Shown here piece by piece: positions 17,409 to 27,025 of a DNA stretch of 64,000 nucleotides. The position numbers were made by a program, and so were the translations under genes. Origin of the DNA: Alkalihalophilus marmarensis DSM 21297. GTDB lineage: Bacteria > Bacillota > Bacilli > Bacillales > Bacillaceae_D. The notes under the pieces were generated by a model, which was not told where the DNA came from, made no database searches, and worked only from the letters and a program-made list of their open reading frames with translations. Position 1 is the stretch's first letter. Every line of letters begins with the position of its first letter. Location of the stretch: positions 1-64,000 of the forward strand of contig NZ_ATAE01000045.1 in assembly GCF_000474275.2 (NCBI RefSeq). Reading direction: 5' to 3'.

Positions 17409-17513
17409 ATGGATTTTTTCTTAATTATGATTGCTCCGATTCTAATTGTCATTCTCTGTATAGCAGGTTTGTTTTGGTGGGGAGCAAAAGGACAGGAATC
17501 TTATAAAAAATAG
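17409..17513 (+). CDS. 34-aa single-helix protein, probable bd oxidase small subunit
   Basis: A micro-gene with an excellent site (AAGGAGG overlapping the cydB stop, 5 nt spacing). The product has one membrane helix (residues 3-23, MIAPILIVILCIAGLFWWG) and a short polar tail. Position, size and the WWG end match CydX/CbdX/YthC-like accessory subunits that stabilise bd oxidases in other bacteria (analogy). The operon terminator follows directly. Confidence 0.8.
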   Translation: MDFFLIMIAPILIVILCIAGLFWWGAKGQESYKK

Positions 17514-17518
17514 ACATT

Positions 17519-17558
17519 TGCCGCCGGTAAGCTGTAATGCCTATCGGCGGTATTTTTG
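17519..17558 (+). terminator. terminator of the cyd operon
   Basis: ccgccggta / tatcggcgg (9 bp, one G-T pair) followed by tatttttg. Confidence 0.8.
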
Positions 17559-17723
17559 TTTGGATAATCAGGATAATAGTACTATGGTTAGGGTAAACTA
17601 TGTAGAAATTTGTAGGTTATCCTGCTTATTTTATGGAAAAAGGTTTAATCTTTTGTTGAAAGGGTACAGATAATCAGTTATTTTTACAAGATATTATGAA
17701 GTTTTTTAATGGAGGTATGAAGG

Positions 17724-18236
17724 ATGAAGGGGTATATAAGCTTACTAGTGGGGCTGTGCATCCTTGTGCTGTCTGCTTGCAGTCAGCCAACTCAAAGCGC
17801 TACGAATCAGATGAATTCACTCCAGCTTGAACATATACCAAGCGTAGATGTTACTGAGAGGATGAAAGTGTATTTATGGGAAGAAGAAGAGCAGGTTATG
17901 CCGTTGATCTCCCATGATGAAACGCCAGAGCTTACAGAGAAGCATGAGCAATTACTACATTTGATTATGAAAGAAGAAGAGCCGGCTAGTTATGAAAACG
18001 ATTTTATAATGGAGAATCAATCGTTTGAAATGGACGCTAAGCTGTGGCAGGAAATTGAACTGATTGTGATGGACGATCATATTTTTTCTGACTCACCAAT
18101 CTTTCAATTAAATGAAGCCTCTTATAAGCGGACGGTTGCAATTAATTCTTTACGTTCGCGAACGAATTCACTAAAGAACCTTATTCAGCAAGATCAATCA
18201 ACGAACCTTAAAGAGGTTGATATTTATGGGTTATAA
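17724..18236 (+). CDS. lipoprotein of unknown function
   Basis: A 170-aa protein with a lipoprotein signal peptide: basic MKGY, hydrophobic stretch, lipobox LSAC with the acylated Cys near residue 19. The mature part is acidic, rich in E and helical, without a recognised domain. The ribosome site GGAGGT is 7 nt upstream of ATG 17724. It is flanked by terminators, so it is transcribed alone. Exported and membrane-anchored is a firm reading; function is unknown. Confidence 0.8.
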   Translation: MKGYISLLVGLCILVLSACSQPTQSATNQMNSLQLEHIPSVDVTERMKVYLWEEEEQVMPLISHDETPELTEKHEQLLHLIMKEEEPASYENDFIMENQSFEMDAKLWQEIELIVMDDHIFSDSPIFQLNEASYKRTVAINSLRSRTNSLKNLIQQDQSTNLKEVDIYGL

Positions 18237-18250
18237 TAAAGATATAGCTT

Positions 18251-18278
18251 CCTCCTAGAATCTCTAGGAGGTTTTTTG
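18251..18278 (+). terminator. terminator after the lipoprotein gene
   Basis: cctcctaga / tctaggagg, 9 bp, 3-nt loop, six T. Confidence 0.9.
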
Positions 18279-18333
18279 TATAGGTAAGAGATAGATGGTA
18301 AGAGAAAGATGGTAAAAGATCGAGGTGAAGAAT

Positions 18334-19440
18334 TTGCTGACGAGAACGCTGGCTCAAGAAATTGTGAATCGTACAATAGATATTATTGGATACAACGTAA
18401 ATGTCATGGACAAAGACGGCATTATTATTGGAAGCGGGGATCAAAGCCGCTTATTTGAACTGCATGCCGGGGCGGTGGAGGCCATAGCCAAAGAGGTAGA
18501 AGTAGAGGTGGGGGAAGAGGATCTGACTCGTCTAAAGGGAACAAAAACAGGAATTAATCTGCCTATTACCTTTAATGAAGAAATTGTCGGTGTGATCGGG
18601 ATAACCGGTCCATTAGATGAAATTAGAGGTTACGGAAAGCTTGTGAAAATGGCAGCCGAGCTTTCTTTAAGTCAAGCCTTCTTAACAGCTGAGCTTCAGT
18701 GGGATACACGGCATAAAGAAGAGCTTGTAAGACAGCTTATTCGTGCGGAGATAGAGGATTGGAATTTATTTAAAACAAGAGCCGGTTCACTCGGGTTGTC
18801 AATTTCGCTGCCTTGTGAAGTCATTTGTATTGATACACCACAAACTGCTACCCGATATAACGAAGAACGGCAAAAATACGCCTTAGAAGAACATTTTAAA
18901 GAATATTCATCCCTTACTCAAATTCAAAAAGACCGCTATGTATTGTTTCTTCCTACGAAGAAGGCGATCTCTAAAGATAAACTTTTACATATTGCTTCAA
19001 GGTTCAAGCTTGATGTAGGCTACGGAACAATTGCTTATACGCTGGATGAAATTGCTCCATCTTATCAAAAGGCATCGTACTCTATTCATGCGGGTCGGTT
19101 TAAAAAAGCGGGTCAACAAATTCATTATTATGAGGAATTAATGCTCGATGTCTCATTGTACAAGCTTTCTAGGAGTACGGATATGAAGGAGTTAAAGGAA
19201 ATCCTCAAGCCTCTTAAGCCGGAGGATCAAGCAAATCAACTTTTAGACACGTTAAAAGCTTACATTGAACATAATGGGGAAGTAAAACAAGTGGCCAAGG
19301 CTCTTTTTGTTCATAGAAATACGGTTCAATACCGGCTTCAAAAAATTGCAGACATAACAAAGAAGGATCCACGGGTGTTGGAACAGCTGTTGGAGTTATA
19401 TGTCAGCTTGAAATTAAACCAATATGATGGAATGAAGTGA
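18334..19440 (+). CDS. cdaR: sugar diacid regulator CdaR
   Basis: A 368-aa transcriptional activator of the CdaR/SdaR family, which senses glycerate or sugar diacids and switches on their uptake and catabolism. The N-terminal diacid-recognition domain has LAQEIVNRTIDIIGYNVN and GIIIGSGD. The C-terminal PucR-type helix-turn-helix has VAKALFVHRNTVQYRLQKI (about residues 322-340). TTG 18334 is preferred, since GAGGTGA ends 5 nt before it; a GTG at 18325 lies inside that site. It is followed by gntP and glycerate kinase, the expected targets. Confidence 0.9.
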   Translation: MLTRTLAQEIVNRTIDIIGYNVNVMDKDGIIIGSGDQSRLFELHAGAVEAIAKEVEVEVGEEDLTRLKGTKTGINLPITFNEEIVGVIGITGPLDEIRGYGKLVKMAAELSLSQAFLTAELQWDTRHKEELVRQLIRAEIEDWNLFKTRAGSLGLSISLPCEVICIDTPQTATRYNEERQKYALEEHFKEYSSLTQIQKDRYVLFLPTKKAISKDKLLHIASRFKLDVGYGTIAYTLDEIAPSYQKASYSIHAGRFKKAGQQIHYYEELMLDVSLYKLSRSTDMKELKEILKPLKPEDQANQLLDTLKAYIEHNGEVKQVAKALFVHRNTVQYRLQKIADITKKDPRVLEQLLELYVSLKLNQYDGMK

Positions 19441-19449
19441 AATAAAATG

Positions 19450-19509
19450 ATTGTGCAGATGACCTAATATTGTCCTCATAATGGAATTGATTTTAGTGTC
19501 ATGCACAAT
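19450..19509 (+). promoter_or_regulatory. inverted repeat, candidate CdaR operator
   Basis: Perfect 8-bp arms ATTGTGCA (19450-19457) and TGCACAAT (19502-19509) are separated by 44 nt, directly upstream of the permease gene. Position and symmetry suit a regulator that loops or binds two half-sites. Assignment to CdaR is inference from adjacency. Confidence 0.5.
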
Positions 19510-19520
19510 GATCACTAAAC

Positions 19521-19534
19521 GGTAAACGCTTACA
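19521..19534 (+). promoter_or_regulatory. catabolite-responsive element (cre)
   Basis: GGTAAACGCTTACA matches the CcpA site TGWAANCGNTNWCA at 13 of 14 positions. It lies 29 nt before the permease start, where CcpA binding would repress transcription. Confidence 0.7.
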
Positions 19535-19562
19535 ATAGAGAAAAGTCATTCTCTGGGGGTTT

Positions 19563-20837
19563 ATGAGTATGGATGTACAAGTAACAGCTATTGGAGCATT
19601 ACTCGGTTTAATTATAGCCATTGTCATGATTTTAAGAAAAATTCCTCCTGTCTATGCGTTAATGGCGGGTGCTTTGACTGGCGGAATTGTCGGCGGTGCC
19701 TCGATTGTCGATACAGTAGATTTAATGATTGGAGGAGCTGGCGGTATTATTCCTGCTGTTCTCAGGATCTTAGCAGCGGGTGTGTTGGCAGGAGTGTTAA
19801 TTGAGTCAGGAGCAGCTGCGACGATTGCACAGGGTATCGTAAAAAGAGTGGGACAGACCCGTGCTTTATTAGCGCTTGCTGTGGCTACAATGATTTTGAC
19901 AGCAGTTGGTGTCTTTGTTGACGTTGCCGTTATTACCGTAGCACCGATCGCTTTAGCCATTGCAAGTCAGGCAGGGTTATCTAAAACGGCCATTTTACTT
20001 GCGATGATCGGTGGAGGTAAAGCCGGAAATATCATGAGTCCTAACCCAAACACGATTGCGGTTTCAGAGGCATTTAATGTACCGCTCACTTCGGTTATGG
20101 CAGCAGGTATTATTCCGGCAGCTTTTGGTGTAACAGCGACGTACTTTATTGCGAAACGACTATCTAACAAGGGTACGGCAGTAAAATTAGAAGAAGTAGA
20201 ATCAACTAATGCCAAAGGAGCACCGTCTTTTGCAGCTGCCATTGTCGCACCGCTGGTAGCTATTATTCTATTAATGCTTAGACCGCTGTTTGATATTGTC
20301 GTAGATCCAATGATCGCACTTCCTTTAGGTGGATTAGCTGGTGCACTTGTGATGGGTAAGTTTAAAATGATGAATCAATACGCGATTTCAGGATTGAATA
20401 AAATGTCAGGTGTTGCGATTTTATTAATTGGTACAGGTGCAATTGCGGGAATTATCTCTAACTCTGGACTCCGAGATGTACTGATTAATGGATTAGATGG
20501 ACTTGGTCTGCCTGCTTACGCACTGGCCCCGGCATCAGGGATCTTTATGTCTGCAGCGACTGCATCAACTACTGCAGGTTCAGCTGTGGCTAGCAGCGTA
20601 TTTGGAGCAACTCTGCTTGAGCTTGGTGTGGCAGGGCTTGCAGGAGCTGCGATGGTCCATGCAGGAGCGACAGTACTTGATCACTTGCCGCACGGAAGCT
20701 TCTTCCATGCGACGGCAGGAAGTGTCGGTATGCAGATTAATGAACGCTTAAAGCTTATTCCTTATGAGTCTCTTGTCGGATTAATTATGGCTATTGTCTC
20801 AACATTAATCTTCGGAGTCTTTCAATGGTTCTTATAA
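19563..20837 (+). CDS. GntP-family gluconate/glycerate permease
   Basis: A 424-aa integral membrane symporter with 11-12 hydrophobic segments. Family features: MAGALTGGIVGG, VLIESGAAATIAQ, FVDVAVITVAPIAL, GGGKAGNIMSPNPNTIAV (signature loop near residue 155), and STTAGSAVASSVFG with VLDHLPHGSFFHATAGSV at the end. Glycerate is the likeliest substrate because glycerate kinase follows (inference). ATG 19563 or 19569 could be the start; gggggt precedes both. A cre site and the CdaR-type palindrome lie upstream. Confidence 0.88.
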   Translation: MSMDVQVTAIGALLGLIIAIVMILRKIPPVYALMAGALTGGIVGGASIVDTVDLMIGGAGGIIPAVLRILAAGVLAGVLIESGAAATIAQGIVKRVGQTRALLALAVATMILTAVGVFVDVAVITVAPIALAIASQAGLSKTAILLAMIGGGKAGNIMSPNPNTIAVSEAFNVPLTSVMAAGIIPAAFGVTATYFIAKRLSNKGTAVKLEEVESTNAKGAPSFAAAIVAPLVAIILLMLRPLFDIVVDPMIALPLGGLAGALVMGKFKMMNQYAISGLNKMSGVAILLIGTGAIAGIISNSGLRDVLINGLDGLGLPAYALAPASGIFMSAATASTTAGSAVASSVFGATLLELGVAGLAGAAMVHAGATVLDHLPHGSFFHATAGSVGMQINERLKLIPYESLVGLIMAIVSTLIFGVFQWFL

Positions 20838-20875
20838 GCGATGGTTTTTATAAGCACAGGTTCTTATAAGCACAA
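20826..20875. repeat. imperfect triple tandem repeat at the permease stop codon
   Basis: ggttcttataagc-type units of 16-17 bp begin at 20826, 20842 and 20859. The first holds the gntP stop codon. The copies differ by one or two bases, as after slipped-strand duplication. Confidence 0.7.
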
Positions 20876-20908
20876 TGACAACTCAGAATGAAAAGGAGGA
20901 AACATTTG

Positions 20909-22048
20909 ATGAGAAAAATAGTGATTGCACCAGATTCATTTAAAGAAAGCTTTTCAGCTCTTCAAGCGGCGATTGCAATAGAGAACGGGTTTAAGCAAGT
21001 GTTTCCTGAAGCTGAATATATTAAAATTCCTATGGCTGACGGGGGAGAGGGTACGGTTCAATCATTGGTTGATGCGCTAGAAGGAACTGTGAAGTCTGTA
21101 AACGTTACAGGGCCGCTAGGGGAGCCTGTTGAGGCGAAATATGGATTATCTGGAGACAGGCAAACGGCGGTTATTGAAATGGCTGAAGCATCGGGCTTGT
21201 CTTTAGTTCCCATAGAGCTGCGTAATCCGCTTATTACAACAACGTATGGGACAGGACAATTAATTGAAGATGCCTTAAATGAGGGTGTAAACCATATCAT
21301 AATAGGTATTGGCGGGAGCGCAACAAATGACGGAGGAGCTGGTATGGCTCAAGCACTCGGAGTAAAGCTGCTTAATTCAAAGGGGGAAGACCTTCCATAC
21401 GGCGGAGCTGCCCTAGCTCAGCTGGCTTCTATTCATACAAATGAGATTCACCCAAGGCTTAGTGAGGTGACCGTTGAGGTTGCTTGTGATGTTGATAACC
21501 CACTTTTAGGTGAAACAGGCGCATCAGCGATTTACGGTCCGCAAAAAGGGGCTACTGCTGAGATGGTCGAACAGCTCGATGCAGCACTTGCTCACTATGC
21601 ATCTGTTATTAATAGTGATTTAGGTAAAGATGTAGTGGAGATTGCAGGTGCTGGTGCCGCTGGAGGATTAGGTGCAGGCTTGCTTGCCTTTCTAAATGTT
21701 CGTCTCGAGTCTGGAGTGACTTTAGTTCTTGAGGCAACCGATTTTAACAAAAAAGCAGAGGGAGCTGACCTCGTTATCACAGGTGAAGGACGTCTTGATC
21801 ATCAAACGGTATTCGGAAAAACGCCAATCGGGGTCGCGCGGGCTGCAAAATCACAGGGAGCTTCCGTCATTGCTATTGCCGGTGGATTAGCTCCTGGCCA
21901 TGAAGCCATTTACGAGGAAGGTATTGATGCTGCATTCTCCCTCGTGCCAGGTATTATGACGTTAAATGAGGCAATTGAGGATGGATTAACTTATTTAGAG
22001 CGTACCGCAAACAACATTGCTAAAACGATCAAGATGGCCTCAAAATAA
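20909..22048 (+). CDS. garK: glycerate kinase
   Basis: A 379-aa kinase of the GarK/GlxK family that phosphorylates glycerate, feeding it into glycolysis. Marks: VIAPDSFKESFSALQAA at the start, PMADGGEGT, IGIGGSATNDGGAGMAQALG near residue 133, ACDVDNPLLGETGA, and VITGEGRLDHQT near residue 290. The ATG at 20909 has AAAGGAGGA 8 nt upstream; an in-frame ATG at 20888 has none. It forms a catabolic pair with the permease. Whether it yields 2- or 3-phosphoglycerate cannot be read directly. Confidence 0.92.
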   Translation: MRKIVIAPDSFKESFSALQAAIAIENGFKQVFPEAEYIKIPMADGGEGTVQSLVDALEGTVKSVNVTGPLGEPVEAKYGLSGDRQTAVIEMAEASGLSLVPIELRNPLITTTYGTGQLIEDALNEGVNHIIIGIGGSATNDGGAGMAQALGVKLLNSKGEDLPYGGAALAQLASIHTNEIHPRLSEVTVEVACDVDNPLLGETGASAIYGPQKGATAEMVEQLDAALAHYASVINSDLGKDVVEIAGAGAAGGLGAGLLAFLNVRLESGVTLVLEATDFNKKAEGADLVITGEGRLDHQTVFGKTPIGVARAAKSQGASVIAIAGGLAPGHEAIYEEGIDAAFSLVPGIMTLNEAIEDGLTYLERTANNIAKTIKMASK

Positions 22049-22050
22049 AA

Positions 22051-22086
22051 AACAGCACCGTGTATCATGACACGGTGCTGTTTGCC
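22051..22086. terminator. bidirectional terminator between garK and ydiK
   Basis: aacagcaccgtgt / acacggtgctgtt, perfect 13 bp, 6-nt loop, A-rich before and T after. It serves convergent genes. Confidence 0.85.
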
Positions 22087-22087
22087 G

Positions 22088-22306
22088 TTATTTTTTATGC
22101 TTATTTTGCTGCTTTTCAATTTGCTTGATCACACGCCTGATCCGAAAGAAGCGATAAGCAATCATAAAGTCAAATGCAGCAAAACCAATAATGAGGTAGG
22201 CCCAGAAATCCCAGCCGGTTTGATTAACCTTTTGGATCGCAATAAATACGACTAATACCCCAAGAAAGAAATACATAAAAGCCATAGTTGTTGGAGATAT
22301 CCTCAT
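22088..22306 (-). CDS. ydiK: YdiK-like small membrane protein (DUF4305)
   Basis: A 72-aa protein with two hydrophobic segments (about residues 8-25 and 35-50) and a very basic tail ending in KKQNKHKK-like residues (QQNKHKK). Its place next to ydiL and groESL matches B. subtilis ydiK. It overlaps ydiL by 4 nt, so it is the second gene of a leftward pair. Function unknown. Confidence 0.8.
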   Translation of the reverse strand: MRISPTTMAFMYFFLGVLVVFIAIQKVNQTGWDFWAYLIIGFAAFDFMIAYRFFRIRRVIKQIEKQQNKHKK

Positions 22307-23025
22307 AATAATCCCCCGATGATCAATGATGTTTGTTGGACTTCTTCTAAACGTTCAACCCATTCTTCTAGTCTGTCTGCAAGCAGTACATTTACAACTG
22401 CTACAAAAAGGTTAAGAGCCACATGAGCGATAATTGGTACAAGGATCCGCCCAGTTTTTACATATAGGAAGGCAAAAACAAAGCCCATAGCCGTATAAAT
22501 GAGTAAGTGTGTAAAGTCAAAATGGATAGCTGCAAAGATCAATGAGCTGACAAAGCCTGCAATCCAAAAATTGAATCGTTTATAGAGTGCTCCGAAAATG
22601 ATTAAACGAAACACGATTTCTTCTAATATCGGTCCGATAATCGCAATAACAAAAATAAATGCTGGAAATGCTTTAGCCATTTCGACTATGGCCTCCGTAT
22701 TTTCTGATCCGGGCTCAATTCCAAATGCATACATTTCAATTAAGGCAGCTGCATATTGAGCGCCAAAAACCATAAATACACCGATGATTGCCCATCTAAC
22801 TGCCTCACCCCGAGAGGAGCGGCCGCGCATTTGATGTCTTTCACGCATATCTGGGACGAGAAGGAATAAAATAATCATTAGCCCGACTGTGAAACTGAAA
22901 ATACTCCATATCCCCGGTATGCGGTCAACGGCGATATCAAACTGAAGCAACAGCAGGGTTCCTGGGATCGCTGAGAGCTGCATCAGTACATATGTAATAA
23001 GAATCCACCAATAACGAATGTTCAA
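22303..23025 (-). CDS. ydiL: CPBP-family intramembrane metalloprotease YdiL
   Basis: A 240-aa membrane protein of the CAAX prenyl protease 2 / bacteriocin-processing family. Motif 1, EEIVFR (EExxxR), stands near residue 132; motif 2, FAAIHF (FxxxH), near residue 163; and a third histidine is in AHVALNL near residue 201. These are the proposed zinc-site residues. About seven membrane helices. It is divergent from groES. Its natural substrate is unknown. Confidence 0.88.
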   Translation of the reverse strand: MNIRYWWILITYVLMQLSAIPGTLLLLQFDIAVDRIPGIWSIFSFTVGLMIILFLLVPDMRERHQMRGRSSRGEAVRWAIIGVFMVFGAQYAAALIEMYAFGIEPGSENTEAIVEMAKAFPAFIFVIAIIGPILEEIVFRLIIFGALYKRFNFWIAGFVSSLIFAAIHFDFTHLLIYTAMGFVFAFLYVKTGRILVPIIAHVALNLFVAVVNVLLADRLEEWVERLEEVQQTSLIIGGLL

Positions 23026-23214
23026 TTTGCTAACTCCTTTATTAAGAAATAGTCAATTTTCTTTAATTCATTTATTTTACCATAGGTTATTTAGAAAGGC
23101 AGGAGGAATGCCTCGTTTAAGAGCGAATAGTTAGTAGTGCTATTTATTGTATGTGGCTATTGCGTGATCTAACAGGCCTGGTTAAGAAAAATCAAAAAAA
23201 GTATAGTAAAGGGC

Positions 23215-23243
23215 TTGCAAAACGAGAGTGTAATGATTATTAT
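23215..23243 (+). promoter_or_regulatory. sigma-A promoter of groESL
   Basis: TTGCAA (23215), 17 nt, TATTAT (23238), ending 10 nt before the CIRCE element. Confidence 0.75.
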
Positions 23244-23253
23244 AATAATTGTG

Positions 23254-23280
23254 TTAGCACTCATGATGAGTGAGTGCTAA
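23254..23280 (+). promoter_or_regulatory. CIRCE element (HrcA operator)
   Basis: TTAGCACTC, nine bases, GAGTGCTAA: an exact match to the CIRCE consensus. It is bound by HrcA to repress groESL until heat stress. Confidence 0.98.
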
Positions 23281-23319
23281 TAAAGAATATTACATAGGTC
23301 TTGAAGGAGGGTGTTTTCC

Positions 23320-23604
23320 TTGTTAAAGCCATTAGGTGATCGTATTATTATCGAGTTAGTCGAATCTGAGGAAAAAACAGCGAGCGGGATTGTATTACCT
23401 GACTCTGCAAAAGAAAAGCCGCAAGAAGGTAAGGTTGTAGCTGTTGGAACAGGCCGTGTAACTGATAACGGAGAGCGCATTGCACTTGACGTTAAAGAAG
23501 GCGATTCTATCATTTTCTCTAAATATGCGGGAACAGAAGTGAAGTACGGCGGAGTTGAATACTTAATCCTTCGTGAAAGTGACGTACTAGCTATTATCGG
23601 TTAA
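23320..23604 (+). CDS. groES: co-chaperonin GroES
   Basis: A 94-aa subunit of the heptameric GroES lid that closes the GroEL folding chamber. It begins [22 protein letters not shown] with the mobile loop about residues 17-32, and ends [15 protein letters not shown]. The TTG at 23320 is the start: GAAGGAGG ends 9 nt before it, and B. subtilis groES also uses TTG as I recall. A GTG at 23311 abuts the site. Controlled by the CIRCE element upstream. Confidence 0.97.
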   Translation: MLKPLGDRIIIELVESEEKTASGIVLPDSAKEKPQEGKVVAVGTGRVTDNGERIALDVKEGDSIIFSKYAGTEVKYGGVEYLILRESDVLAIIG

Positions 23605-23631
23605 TCCATTTAAGGAATTAATCCATTTAAG
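23601..23631. repeat. 14-bp direct repeat at the groES stop codon
   Basis: TTAATCCATTTAAG occurs at 23601-23614 and 23618-23631. The first copy contains the groES stop codon. Confidence 0.8.
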
Positions 23632-23677
23632 TTAACCATTAAACAAAAGCGAATTTGACTATACACACTATTTTTAG

Positions 23678-25330
<1,653 letters not shown>

Positions 25331-25400
25331 TGTCGTTCTAACACCATAATAAAATAGGTTTCGGGGTCATGGTGTATAAATGACTTGATTCCTACAAGCT

Positions 25401-25434
25401 AAGAGGTCTCTGAGAATTCAGAGGCCTCTTTTCT
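25401..25434 (+). terminator. terminator after groEL
   Basis: aagaggtctctga / ttcagaggcctctt with one G-T pair, followed by T. The stretch 25331-25857 has no gene; besides this hairpin it holds the riboswitch and its terminator. Confidence 0.75.
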
Positions 25435-25639
25435 ATGGACATCTCGATCAAATTGACCTCCCATTTCCAAGTGTTGGTACTATTATTACTGCTATTTTTA
25501 TAAACAACTTAATGTAGATCATTAGTATTGATATTTATTATCCATTTTTAAATTAAAAGAATACATAATTCGACAATAACTAATTCTTTTGTGCTATAAT
25601 TACATTTGTGTCATTATGAGTTTAGAACCAGTAATTAAA

Positions 25640-25725
25640 TAGGATAAAGGCAAACTTATCGAAAGGTAAGGACGCAAAGCTACGAGTCTAACATCCTCTT
25701 GGGTCATGATAGTCGGGTTGCCAAA
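25640..25725 (+). promoter_or_regulatory. cyclic di-GMP-I (GEMM) riboswitch
   Basis: The conserved aptamer parts are all present in order: aaggcaaac (25647), the P2 stem ttatc-gaaa-ggtaa capped by a GNRA loop (25656-25669), ggacgcaaagcta (25670), the gtctaac junction strand, a variable P3 and agtcgggttgcc (25711), which closes on ggcaa to form P1. It is the well-known c-di-GMP class I aptamer. The terminator-like hairpin 30 nt downstream suggests control by termination. It should govern the operon beginning at 25858. Confidence 0.93.
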
Positions 25726-25751
25726 AATGATTTATGAATGGAACGATTATT

Positions 25752-25797
25752 TGGCTATCCCTATTTACGTCTGGGGGTAGCTTTTCTTTTTTTATCG
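25752..25797 (+). terminator. riboswitch expression-platform terminator
   Basis: gctatccc / ggggtagc with one G-T pair, followed by ctttt and seven more T after one C. It lies between the c-di-GMP aptamer and the first gene. Confidence 0.75.
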
Positions 25798-25857
25798 AGA
25801 CAAATAAGTGAAGGTTATTAATGAAAATAACATTCCATAGGAAGAAGGCGTTAAGAG

Positions 25858-26226
25858 ATGATAGTAGTTAATAAAAGGAAGTACAAAATGGCCATAGATG
25901 AGAATGCAAAAGAAATCCAAGTTCAAGTGCATGGATTAATGAGAGAAGAAGATGTAGAAGGATATATGATCGATTTGCAGGAAACCATCAATAAAGTATC
26001 AAAGCCACATTATACATTTGTTGTCGATGCCACACACCAAACACCTGTCCCATCAAAAGTTGTCCCGCAACTAGAGCAAACGATGCAATTTTATTCTAGT
26101 TTAGGCTTTAAAGATATTCTTGTTGTAAAGCCTGCCTCTAAAATTGCTCAAGTTCAAATACGGAATGCTCTTCAGAGAATTAACTTCTCAGGTACATTTG
26201 TTGAGAGAGTGTCTCATTCGTTTTAA
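25858..26226 (+). CDS. STAS-like hypothetical protein, first gene of the c-di-GMP operon
   Basis: A 122-aa soluble protein of unknown function. The alternating pattern (KEIQVQVHG strand, long amphipathic helix, YTFVVDAT strand, helix, FKDILVVKP strand, C-terminal helix) resembles the SpoIIAA/STAS-like fold, but no STAS serine or threonine phospho-site is certain. ATG 25858 follows GAAGAAGG by 9 nt. It is the first gene after the riboswitch, with the GNAT-like and chemotaxis genes behind it, so a role in signalling or motility is likely (inference). Confidence 0.75.
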   Translation: MIVVNKRKYKMAIDENAKEIQVQVHGLMREEDVEGYMIDLQETINKVSKPHYTFVVDATHQTPVPSKVVPQLEQTMQFYSSLGFKDILVVKPASKIAQVQIRNALQRINFSGTFVERVSHSF

Positions 26227-26264
26227 AACGAGGTTCATTTAATGATCTGAAAGGGAGTTAAGAC

Positions 26265-26975
26265 GTGCAAAAAACATTAGAACGATATTCATATGAAGTT
26301 ATAACAAGCGAACAATCTACTCTAATAGAAAAAGCAGCTGATTGTCTAGCCCGCTCATTTATAGGAGTGAATGTTTCAGGTAAATGGGTTCAGGAACCTA
26401 TGGTAGGTCAATTAGATATACATTATGAAGATTTCTACGATTTTACCAAAGATTATTTAGTCAGTACAGTGGACCAGGGTTATTGCGTCATCGCTAAAGA
26501 TCAAAATCAGAATGTGGTGGGTGTATTAGCAGGAGATACAAATGCGCCAGTCATATTTGGAGAAGATTTATTTGAAGGGTCGTTTTCCGATATGAATGTC
26601 ATTCTACATGTTTTAGAAGAGATAGATCAACGATTCATAGATGATTATAAAAAACGAAGCGGAAAAGAAATAGAAGATGGCGAGTTTTTGCATTTATTCA
26701 TGTTGGGTTTAACAGCTGAACATGACCGTCATGAAGTGATTCAACAATTAGGCAATAAGTTAATAACTAAGGCAGCTTCACAGGGATTGAAGGCAGTTAT
26801 AGGTGAAGCGACAAACCCAAAATCGATACGTGTAATGGGAAAATATCATCAAATGGAGAAGTATACAGATATAGACGGGCATTACATTGTACATAAATAT
26901 AAAGAGAATAACAGGTTAAGTGGAATTGATGAGAATATAGCTGATGGGACCTATTTCCTTATCAGAGAACTTTAA
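26265..26975 (+). CDS. GNAT-like protein of the c-di-GMP operon
   Basis: A 236-aa soluble protein. The middle and C-terminal part resembles a GNAT acyltransferase: a strand [18 protein letters not shown], then [17 protein letters not shown], a helix [16 protein letters not shown], and [17 protein letters not shown], the usual motif A/B order. The classical Q/RxxGxG/A loop is not clear, so catalysis is uncertain. The start is GTG 26265, with AAGGGAG 7-8 nt upstream. It lies 38 nt after the STAS-like gene and 50 nt before the transducer gene. What it modifies or binds is unknown. Confidence 0.7.
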   Translation: MQKTLERYSYEVITSEQSTLIEKAADCLARSFIGVNVSGKWVQEPMVGQLDIHYEDFYDFTKDYLVSTVDQGYCVIAKDQNQNVVGVLAGDTNAPVIFGEDLFEGSFSDMNVILHVLEEIDQRFIDDYKKRSGKEIEDGEFLHLFMLGLTAEHDRHEVIQQLGNKLITKAASQGLKAVIGEATNPKSIRVMGKYHQMEKYTDIDGHYIVHKYKENNRLSGIDENIADGTYFLIREL

Positions 26976-27025
26976 AAGGGTTCATTTCGAATGAAAATAT
27001 AATAAAAAGTAGGGGATTCATTCTT

